Shown here in pieces: positions 58,083 through 64,000 of a DNA stretch of 64,000 nucleotides. Source of the DNA: an uncultured Eggerthellaceae bacterium (lineage in GTDB: Bacteria > Actinomycetota > Coriobacteriia > Coriobacteriales > Eggerthellaceae); assembly GCA_937892845.1 (NCBI GenBank), contig CALBGP010000013.1, positions 62,001 to 126,000 on the forward strand. Direction: 5' to 3'. Every line of letters begins with the position of its first letter. The first letter of the stretch is position 1. The notes beneath the pieces are model-generated. The model was not told where the DNA came from, did not search any database, and saw only the letters and a list, made by a program, of their open reading frames with translations. Both the position numbers and the translations under genes were made by a program.

Positions 58083-59408
58083 TCACATGCCGGTCAGAGG
58101 CTGGATGGCGCCTCCTTGATCGGCCAGGGGGATTCGGCGCTCAACCAGACGCCCGAGCGGCTCCAAGAACCTGCGCTCATTGGCGGGCAATCCGGCAAAG
58201 GCGCTCTCTATGAGCTTATCGCACAGCTGCGCCGCGTCGCATCCGAAGGCCTTGCCTTCGTAGCCGTGCGCCATGAAGCTTTCCTTTGCTTCGTCCACCT
58301 GGGCCTTCGTTACGCCGCCGAAAATCCCGTCCATCTCATCAAGCGATGCGGCGGAGTAGAACAGCCCTTTGATGAGCGCCGCATACGCCAGCACGTAGGG
58401 TACGGGCATGGAGTCTGCGGGCCTGATTTCGACGAAGCTCTTCAAGCGCGCATCGGGAAACACCATGGACAGCGCATGTTCGGCGTCGGATTCGGTCATG
58501 GGGAAGTCGGCGAAGATCTGGGAGAACGGCGCGGTGTCGTAATGGACGGTGCCGTTGGCCTCGATCTTCACGATTGCGGGCGTGCGCAGAATCCAATCCG
58601 CGTACTTCTCGAAGCTGAAATCCGCGTCCAGGACGCCGGGCGCCGTCGAGCAGCGCGCCGGGTCGCATTCCATCCAGATTTTCGTGCGCACCATGCGATG
58701 CGTCCTGGGTGCGGCCTCGAACACGGGCGCGTTGTCGGTGATAAGCGAAAGCAGCGGCGCCACGGCGCTTGCCAGGCGCAGTTTGCGAACGGCATCCGCC
58801 TCGTCGGTGTAGTCGATGGAGATCTGCGTGGAGGCGCTGGCCCGCATCATACATGGACCGTACGGGGAAATCTCGGAGAGGTAGCGGTTCATGAACTCAT
58901 AGCGTTCCTTCGGAATCAAAATCTTGTCCGTGGCACGCCGCGCCATGTCGTAGCCCACCGTTTGCACGGAAGCGTTTCGCGCTTGGGTGGTTTCTGCCAG
59001 CAGTTTCTCGAAGGCGACCAGCTCATCGCGTGCGTCGGCAAGGGAGGTGAAGGGTCCGGCGGAAAGCTCCAGCTGCGCTGAGGGCTCTATGGTGATGGCG
59101 GCACCCGGGCGGGATACGCCCAGCAGGTCATCGCCGTGGCGGGTCTCTATGGGGAAGTGGGGCCGCAGCGCTTCGAGGATGTCGCGAACGCATGCCGAGG
59201 TTTCGCCTTCGTCTGCGGTGCCACCGGTTGAGGGGCTGTAGGGCAGAGGCTGCCCTGCGCCGTCTACGATGATGTGCTCGAGTTCGATGCCGAGGCCCTG
59301 TGCGTCCGGCTTCGCGCCCGAGCGGAACACGTCGATGAGCGCCTGCTTGTTCTGCTGCGCCACAGAGTCCTGGCTATTGGTCGGGATTGCGTCGAATGTG
59401 CTGTCCAT
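58083..59408 (-). CDS. gshA: Glutamate-cysteine ligase (GCS2/plant-type, GshA/EgtA-like)
   Basis: The enzyme makes gamma-glutamylcysteine from Glu, Cys and ATP. The 441-residue protein shows GLGIELEHIIVD (Glu/metal site), ITIEPSAQLELSAGPF, MMRASASTQISIDY, FSFEKYADWILRTPAI and SFVEIRPADSMP, in the order of plant and alphaproteobacterial GCS2 enzymes. No glutathione synthetase gene is nearby, so the product may serve as a thiol buffer itself. GGAAAGGAAG precedes the ATG. TAGTAT on the minus strand just upstream is a possible -10. It diverges from argR. Confidence 0.9.
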   Translation of the reverse strand: MDSTFDAIPTNSQDSVAQQNKQALIDVFRSGAKPDAQGLGIELEHIIVDGAGQPLPYSPSTGGTADEGETSACVRDILEALRPHFPIETRHGDDLLGVSRPGAAITIEPSAQLELSAGPFTSLADARDELVAFEKLLAETTQARNASVQTVGYDMARRATDKILIPKERYEFMNRYLSEISPYGPCMMRASASTQISIDYTDEADAVRKLRLASAVAPLLSLITDNAPVFEAAPRTHRMVRTKIWMECDPARCSTAPGVLDADFSFEKYADWILRTPAIVKIEANGTVHYDTAPFSQIFADFPMTESDAEHALSMVFPDARLKSFVEIRPADSMPVPYVLAYAALIKGLFYSAASLDEMDGIFGGVTKAQVDEAKESFMAHGYEGKAFGCDAAQLCDKLIESAFAGLPANERRFLEPLGRLVERRIPLADQGGAIQPLTGM

Positions 59409-59609
59409 GCGTGCTTCCTTTCCTGATTTGCGCCTATACTAGCGCATACGGAACCGCCCGCGCCGCGCATTGTCCGCCTGTCACCCATTCGCCATGTTGA
59501 CAATATCCATGCACACGTCGAAATTGTCTTGCACGCGCATTCGAATGCTGCTGTTTGATGAATATTGTCGAAAAATTCCCCTATAGATTCCCGCAGAATC
59601 GAATATTTA

Positions 59610-59640
59610 TTGAATATACATGCGTATGAGTGTATATTCA
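59610..59640 (+). promoter_or_regulatory. argR promoter covered by an ArgR-type operator
   Basis: -35 TTGAAT (59610-59615), 17-base spacer and -10 TATATT (59633-59638). The perfect dyad TGAATATACA (59611-59620)/TGTATATTCA (59631-59640) covers both hexamers, and its TGAATA/TATTCA ends match ARG-box half-sites. Another GAATATTT lies directly upstream (59601-59608). This predicts autorepression. Confidence 0.8.
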
Positions 59641-59706
59641 GGCCGTTAAGTGAAATCGGTGCCGTGCGCATATGGGATGCGCATTCGGCAGCACGTGAGA
59701 AGGTGC

Positions 59707-60174
59707 ATGCAATTGACGAAACGGGCAGTGCGTCATGACGTCATCCGCGAGATCATCCGTCGCGGCAACATCAAAACCCAGCGCGATCTTGTCGAAGAGC
59801 TCAAGGCCGAGGGCTACGATTGCACCCAGGCCACCATCTCGCGCGACATTGCGGGAATGGGTCTGGCGAAGTCCCGCGATGGATACTACGTCCTTCCCGA
59901 GGATCTTCGTCTTCAGCGCATGGTGGGTGAGCTGGTCGAAGGGGTGGAAGTGGTCAACAACTTCCTGGTGATCCGCACTCCGTCGGGCATCGCAAGCGGC
60001 GTGTGCACCGCGCTGGATGCCGCTCAGCTCAAGGGCGTAGCGGGTTCTCTCGCCGGTGACGATACGGTTTTCGTCATGGCCCGCAGCAGCCTGGAGGCGC
60101 AACGCATCGCGGATGTCATCAACCATCTGCGCGCCGGCAACGGGGGCAATTCCTCGAATCCCATGTTGCAATAG
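59707..60174 (+). CDS. argR: Arginine repressor ArgR
   Basis: ArgR is a hexameric repressor/activator that senses arginine. The N-terminal winged helix has AVRHDVIREIIRRGNIKTQRDLVEEL cores and DCTQATISRDIAGMGLAK (recognition helix with SRD). The C-terminal arginine-binding domain shows FLVIRTPSGIASGVCTALD and VAGSLAGDDTVFVMAR with the conserved GDD. I use ATG 59707; TTG 59713 is better spaced from AAGG and an upstream GTG (59650) is also open. No arginine biosynthesis gene is nearby. Confidence 0.94.
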   Translation: MQLTKRAVRHDVIREIIRRGNIKTQRDLVEELKAEGYDCTQATISRDIAGMGLAKSRDGYYVLPEDLRLQRMVGELVEGVEVVNNFLVIRTPSGIASGVCTALDAAQLKGVAGSLAGDDTVFVMARSSLEAQRIADVINHLRAGNGGNSSNPMLQ

Positions 60175-60391
60175 CACGGTTGGGCCGGCTCTGTCCGAAG
60201 CCTTTTCGCACTGAACAGGGCAGGCCGTCGGGTGCTTTGCGCCGCCCCGTAACGCTTCGGCAACTGAATATGGAATCCATCGGCCCCGTCGCGAGCGGGG
60301 CCATATCTTTGATATAGTGCCAAGCGATCCATAGCGAAACACAGCGTTATCGGCGTCGCTTGCGGCGCCTGCAATATGAAAGGTGCTATCC

Positions 60392-60979
60392 ATGACGAAG
60401 TTTTTCTCCAGGAATGCGGTCCGCGTTGCAGGGGCGGCCTTGATCGCGCTTCTGTCTCTGGCCCTGCTCGCCTCCTGTTCGCCCGCCGAGAAGGAGAAGA
60501 CCCCGGCCCAGCTCAACCGCGAGTACATGGCTTCCGTGAGCGAAAACGTGGATGACCTTGCTGCCGAGCTCAAGGTGTTCTCGGATGCCGCGGGGCAGCA
60601 GGACATCGCATCCATGACGCTTTCCGCAGAGCGTGCGTCGAAGATCATCGGCACGATCGAATCCCTCAATGCCCCTGAGGCGCTTGCCGAGGTCCACAAG
60701 GCCTACGTTGCCGGCGCTCAGCAGCTCATGGGTGCGCTTGATGCCTACATCGCCCTCTACACCGAACTGGAAAACGGCTCCATCGATGCAGCCGGGGCCC
60801 AGATGCGCTTGAAGGCCATCCAGGCTGATTACGACAAGGGCATCTCCCAGCTCAAGGAAGCTGATTCGCTTGCCGTGGATGCTGCAGGCATGACGCCCTC
60901 TGATGCATCCGGCAAGGATTCTTCCGGCACGTCCGCAGACGGCGCTGATTCCGCCGGGGACAATTCCAAGGCTGCGTAG
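60392..60979 (+). CDS. Small helical lipoprotein, function unknown
   Basis: A lipoprotein signal (RVAGAALIALLSLALLASC) gives a lipidated Cys near residue 30. The mature 165 residues are predicted mostly helical (VSENVDDLAAELKVFSDAAG, SMTLSAERASKIIGTIE, AYVAGAQQLMGALDAYIALY) and end in a Ser/Asp/Ala-rich tail. I recognise no named family; some four-helix-bundle lipoproteins look alike. GAAAGG precedes the ATG. It is 12 bases before the YccF gene. Confidence 0.8.
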   Translation: MTKFFSRNAVRVAGAALIALLSLALLASCSPAEKEKTPAQLNREYMASVSENVDDLAAELKVFSDAAGQQDIASMTLSAERASKIIGTIESLNAPEALAEVHKAYVAGAQQLMGALDAYIALYTELENGSIDAAGAQMRLKAIQADYDKGISQLKEADSLAVDAAGMTPSDASGKDSSGTSADGADSAGDNSKAA

Positions 60980-60991
60980 CGGGAGGGCTCC

Positions 60992-61351
60992 ATGAGGACC
61001 CTGGGCAACATCATCTGGATTCTGCTCGGCGGCATCTGGACCGCAATAGGCTGGCTTTTGATCGGCTGCATCTTCTGCATCACCATCGTCGGCATCCCTC
61101 TGGGACGCCAGGCGTTCAAGATGGCATCGCTTACATTGACGCCGTTCGGGCGTACGGTGGTTTACGGTGGCGGCGCTCCGTCTGTCGTGGCCAACGTATT
61201 CTGGATAATCCTTGCCGGCATTCCCATGGCCATCGCGTATGTGCTTGCCGGTGCGGCATGCTGCATCACGATCATCGCCATTCCGTTCGGGCTTCAGAGC
61301 TTCAAGATGGCGAAGTTGTCGCTCATGCCTTTCGGCGCGCAGGTGATTTGA
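60992..61351 (+). CDS. yccF: YccF-domain membrane protein
   Basis: The 119 residues contain two copies of the YccF unit: ILLGGIWTAIGWLLIGCIFCITIVGIPLG-like in the first half and ILAGIPMAIAYVLAGAACCITIIAIPFG-like in the second, each followed by FKMA and L.PFG. About four membrane helices result. The function of YccF is not known. GGGAGGG precedes the ATG. It is probably co-transcribed with the lipoprotein gene. Confidence 0.93.
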   Translation: MRTLGNIIWILLGGIWTAIGWLLIGCIFCITIVGIPLGRQAFKMASLTLTPFGRTVVYGGGAPSVVANVFWIILAGIPMAIAYVLAGAACCITIIAIPFGLQSFKMAKLSLMPFGAQVI

Positions 61352-61367
61352 TTCAGCCTAATATCTC

Positions 61368-61395
61368 TTGCAAACTGAATTCATCCTGATACAAT
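61368..61395 (+). promoter_or_regulatory. Promoter of rpsB-tsf
   Basis: -35 TTGCAA (61368-61373), 16-base spacer, extended -10 TG-A-TACAAT (61387-61395). It is one of the strongest matches in the window. Confidence 0.8.
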
Positions 61396-61401
61396 AGCGA
61401 A

Positions 61402-61508
61402 GTTTCTATATTTCACATGTCTGCGCGACGAAACATCGCGAGTGGCCACGGGAAAAGGCTGCGATGTGAGGATGACCGCAGGCAGACGTACAACGAATGG
61501 AGAAAGCT
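61402..61508 (+). promoter_or_regulatory. Structured rpsB leader, candidate S2 autoregulatory RNA
   Basis: The leader of about 107 bases can fold with outer pairing GTCTGC (61419-61424)/GCAGAC (61482-61487) and inner pairing ACATCGC (61433-61439)/GCGATGT (61461-61467). The alternative CGCGA/TCGCG hairpin shares bases with the inner stem. S2 represses rpsB-tsf through the leader in other bacteria. Confidence 0.55.
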
Positions 61509-62258
61509 ATGACGAAAGTCAGCATCAAGTCGCTGCTCGACGCAGGCGCGCACTTCGGTCATCAGACCCGCCGCTGGAACCCCAAGATGAAGCCCTATAT
61601 CTTCGGCAACCGCGGTGACATCTACATCCTCGACCTCAAGCAGACCCTCATGGGCATGGACCAGGCCTACACCTTCGTGGGCGACGTCGCCAAGAAGGGC
61701 GGCACCGTGCTCTTCGTGGGCACCAAGAAGCAGGCTCAGGAATCCATCGCCAAGCAGGCTGACCGCTGCGGCATGCCTTACGTCAACGCCCGTTGGCTCG
61801 GCGGTATGCTCACCAACTTCGTGACCATCCGCTCCCGTGTGGCTCGCATGGAAGAGCTCGAGGCCATGGAGGCTGACGGCCGCATGGACGTTCTGCCCAA
61901 GAAGGAGCAGACCCTGCTCAAGAAGGAGCTCTCCAAGCTGCAGACCAACCTCAACGGCATCCGCAACATGAAGGCCGCTCCCGACGCCATCTTCGTCGTC
62001 GACACCAACCGTGAGCAGCTGGCCATCCATGAGGCGAAGCGTCTGGGCATCCCCGTGGTGGGCACCCTGGACACCAACTGCGATCCCGACGACGTCGAAT
62101 TCGGCATTCCCGCCAACGACGACGCCATTCGCTCCGTCGATCTGATGTGCACCTTCATCGCCGACGCTGTCATCGCCGCTGCCGGCGCCCCTGCCATCGA
62201 AGAGCAGATGGCTGCCGCTGCTGAGGCCGCCGTCGCCGAGGCTCCTGCCGCTGAATAA
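61509..62258 (+). CDS. rpsB: 30S ribosomal protein S2
   Basis: S2 binds the 30S head-body junction and helps recruit S1 where present. The 249-residue protein has SIKSLLDAGAHFGHQTRRW at the start, FVGTKKQAQESIAKQA, RWLGGMLTNFVTIR, and PDAIFVVDTNREQLAIHEAKRL. The tail is Ala/Glu-rich. ATG 61509 with GGAGA upstream is preferred over in-frame ATG 61497. It forms the usual pair with tsf. Confidence 0.98.
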   Translation: MTKVSIKSLLDAGAHFGHQTRRWNPKMKPYIFGNRGDIYILDLKQTLMGMDQAYTFVGDVAKKGGTVLFVGTKKQAQESIAKQADRCGMPYVNARWLGGMLTNFVTIRSRVARMEELEAMEADGRMDVLPKKEQTLLKKELSKLQTNLNGIRNMKAAPDAIFVVDTNREQLAIHEAKRLGIPVVGTLDTNCDPDDVEFGIPANDDAIRSVDLMCTFIADAVIAAAGAPAIEEQMAAAAEAAVAEAPAAE

Positions 62259-62282
62259 GCGCTGCATCCCGCACGACTCATC

Positions 62283-62313
62283 CCGGCCTGCCGCTCAGTG
62301 GGCAGCAGGCCGG
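62283..62313 (+). other. Intercistronic hairpin between rpsB and tsf
   Basis: CCGGCCTGC (62283-62291) and GCAGGCCGG (62305-62313) are perfectly complementary. No T-run follows; it may stabilise the mRNA or set the ratio of S2 to EF-Ts. Confidence 0.7.
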
Positions 62314-62371
62314 AACTCTCCTAGAATTCCGCACGCAAGCCGTGCGCAATCATCCGAGAAAGGATACCAAC

Positions 62372-63235
62372 ATGGCTGATATCACCGCTGCTATGGTCAA
62401 AGAGCTCCGTGAGATGACCGGTGCCGGCATGATGGAATGCAAGAAGGCCCTGGTTGAGGCTGAGGGCGATATGGACAAGGCCGTCGACGTGCTGCGCACC
62501 CGCGGTCTGGCTTCCGTCGCCAAGAAGGCCGGCCGTGCTACCAACGAAGGCACCGTCATGGCGCTGGTTTCCGAGGATGGCACCACCGGCGCCGTTGTCG
62601 AGCTGAACTGCGAGACTGACTTCGTGGGCATGAATGAGAAGTTCAAGGCTTACGCTGAGAAGATCGCCCGCGCCGCCATTGCCGCTAAGCCCGCCGACCT
62701 GGACGCCTTGAAGGCTGCCGAAGTTGACGGTGAGACCGTGGAAGCCGTCATCACCGACTGCATCCATGTGATGGGCGAGAACACCCAACTGGCTCGCTTC
62801 GCTGTCGTTGAAGCCGGCGCTGTCGCTTCCTACATCCACATGGGCGGCAAGATCGGCGTCATCGTGTCCTTCGACGTCGAGGGCGTTGACGCTGCTTCCG
62901 CTGAGTTCAAGCAGTACGGCCGCGACGTTGCCATGCATGTGGCCGCCGTTGCCCCCATCGCTGTCAACCGCGACTCCGTTGATCCTGCCGTCGTTGAGCA
63001 TGAGAAGTCCATCTACATGGCTCAGGCCGCTGAGTCCGGCAAGCCCGAAGCCATCCAGGAGAAGATGGCAACCGGTCGTCTGGAGAAGTTCTTCAAGGAG
63101 CAGTGCCTCACCGAGCAGGCATTCGTCAAGAACCCCGACCAGACCATCAACGCCTACACCGACGAGGTTGCCAAGAACCTGGGCGGCTCCATCAAGATCG
63201 TCGACTTCAAGCGTTTCGTCCTGGGCGAGGAGTAA
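62372..63235 (+). CDS. tsf: Elongation factor Ts
   Basis: EF-Ts exchanges GDP for GTP on EF-Tu. The UBA-like N-terminus reads MVKELREMTGAGMMECKKALVE, and VVELNCETDFVGMNEKF with the TDFV core inserts into EF-Tu. The two-part core and C-terminal region are complete in 287 residues. GAGAAAGGA precedes the ATG at 62372. A perfect terminator follows. Confidence 0.98.
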   Translation: MADITAAMVKELREMTGAGMMECKKALVEAEGDMDKAVDVLRTRGLASVAKKAGRATNEGTVMALVSEDGTTGAVVELNCETDFVGMNEKFKAYAEKIARAAIAAKPADLDALKAAEVDGETVEAVITDCIHVMGENTQLARFAVVEAGAVASYIHMGGKIGVIVSFDVEGVDAASAEFKQYGRDVAMHVAAVAPIAVNRDSVDPAVVEHEKSIYMAQAAESGKPEAIQEKMATGRLEKFFKEQCLTEQAFVKNPDQTINAYTDEVAKNLGGSIKIVDFKRFVLGEE

Positions 63236-63277
63236 GTCTATTCCCGCTCCATATTCTGCGGCTGCATAGCAACCACG

Positions 63278-63302
63278 CGCCGGCCTTCGGGCCGGCGTTT
63301 TT
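63278..63302 (+). terminator. Rho-independent terminator after tsf
   Basis: CGCCGGCC (63278-63285), TTCG tetraloop, GGCCGGCG (63290-63297), then TTTTT. Confidence 0.95.
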
Positions 63303-63456
63303 CGTTATGGTTTTACGGCAGGGCTTGGGTGTCTGCGCTTCACGCCCTTGCCCGTTTCTGCGAAAATGGCCGCTAGCTTCAAAGACTTTCTCGCGTCCTG
63401 CGGGGCGCTTGCATATCGCTCGCATAATGTCTGCGTACCAATGGGAGGTAATACGC

Positions 63457-64000
63457 ATGCCCAAAGAGATGATCGTCGTCGAGGGCGGCACTCCGCTTAA
63501 GGGCGAAGTCCGCGTGTCCGGCGCCAAGAATTCCGCTCTCAAGCTCATGGCCGCATCCATTCTGGGCCAGGGGGCAACCACGCTGCATAACGTCCCCCTC
63601 ATCAGCGACATCACCGTCATGGGCAAGGTGCTTGAAACCCTCGGCGCCAAGGTGTCTCGTGAGGACCATACCCTCTCCATCGATACATCGGGTGTCACCT
63701 CTTGGGAGACGCCGTATGAGCTGGTCTCCAAAATGCGCGCATCCATTGCGGTGCTCGGTCCGCTTCTGGCCCGTTTCGGCAAAGCCCGCGTGGCCATGCC
63801 CGGCGGATGCAACCTGGGCGCCCGCAAGATTGACATGCATATGGTGGGTCTCGAGGCGTTGGGCGTCCATTTCGAAACCGACCATGGTTACATAGATGCC
63901 ACCGTGCCTGCGGGTCATCTCAAAGGTGCTTACGTGGTGCTTGATTTCCCCAGCGTCGGTGCGACCGAGAACACCATGATGGCCGCTGTGGTTGCCGAAG
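63457..64000 (+). CDS. murA: UDP-N-acetylglucosamine 1-carboxyvinyltransferase, N-terminal part
   Basis: MurA adds enolpyruvate to UDP-GlcNAc, the first committed step of peptidoglycan synthesis. The visible 181 residues show GGTPLKGEVRVSGAKNSALK with the conserved Lys-Asn, MRASIAVLGPLLARFGKA, and PGGCNLGARKIDMH with the catalytic Cys that fosfomycin attacks, so the enzyme should be fosfomycin-sensitive at this residue. GGGAGGT lies upstream of the ATG. The gene continues beyond the window. The gap 63303-63456 holds no other gene. Confidence 0.96.
   Translation, partial: MPKEMIVVEGGTPLKGEVRVSGAKNSALKLMAASILGQGATTLHNVPLISDITVMGKVLETLGAKVSREDHTLSIDTSGVTSWETPYELVSKMRASIAVLGPLLARFGKARVAMPGGCNLGARKIDMHMVGLEALGVHFETDHGYIDATVPAGHLKGAYVVLDFPSVGATENTMMAAVVAE

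Overview
The window is about 60% GC with dense, mostly plus-strand genes, and reads as a chromosomal core segment of a Gram-positive, largely anaerobic actinomycete. I infer class Coriobacteriia, close to Eggerthellaceae. The grounds are a TAT-exported lipoprotein flavin reductase followed by a LuxR regulator with a polytopic membrane N-terminus, PcsB-like secreted coiled-coil hydrolases, an IMP dehydrogenase of the unusual Tritrichomonas-like type, an ArcD-type arginine/ornithine antiporter with ArgR, HrcA/CIRCE control of clpC, and many actinobacterial-style extended -10 promoters. The genus cannot be fixed from the sequence. There are no insertion sequences, phage genes or CRISPR arrays.

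Layout. 1-5.1 kb: end of the ribosomal superoperon (rpsK-rpsD-rpoA-rplQ), a small helical protein, a lone EcfT and enolase. 5.2-12.5 kb: ArcD-type antiporter, FtsB/DivIC-like protein, Ppx/GppA, tRNA-Leu(UAA), polyprenyl synthase, a peptidoglycan-binding protein and a TAT-exported NlpC/P60 hydrolase. 12.6-19.6 kb: tRNA-Pro(CGG), tatA, greA, a LysRS fused to a Trbp111-like domain, a ClpC lacking its middle domain behind a CIRCE promoter, ispD-ispF. 19.7-30.6 kb: cysS, SulP transporter, rlmB, a YacP/NYN nuclease, rlmH, hemH (minus), metallophosphoesterase, a rhodanese with a His/Cys-rich tail, MATE exporter, M18 aminopeptidase. 31-40.7 kb: guaB, a secreted coiled-coil/double-psi-barrel protein, leuS, a three-gene zinc-ribbon/amidase/YARHG envelope cluster, YdcF. 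41-49.2 kb: icd (minus), an amino-acid ABC transporter with folD, the flavin reductase and the LuxR regulator. 49.4-53.6 kb: hpf and an amidohydrolase (both minus), nhaA. 53.7-57.8 kb: Phe T-box and pheST. 58-64 kb: glutamate-cysteine ligase (minus), argR behind its own operator, a lipoprotein, YccF, rpsB-tsf, and the start of murA.

How it fits together. Most genes are housekeeping (translation, cell wall, isoprenoids, proteolysis). The less ordinary content is regulatory and architectural: a complete Phe T-box with specifier UUC, CIRCE overlapping the clpC promoter, an ArgR-type dyad over the argR promoter, paired operators around the ABC-transporter promoter, apparently leaderless genes, long hairpins at three of the four convergent gene ends, and a diverged family of short intergenic repeats at about 30.8, 40.9 and 57.9-58.06 kb. 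Two secreted proteins share a coiled-coil scaffold but carry different C-terminal domains. No previously undescribed multi-gene system is certain; the best candidates are the repeat family, the zinc-ribbon/amidase/YARHG cluster and the M-domain-less ClpC.
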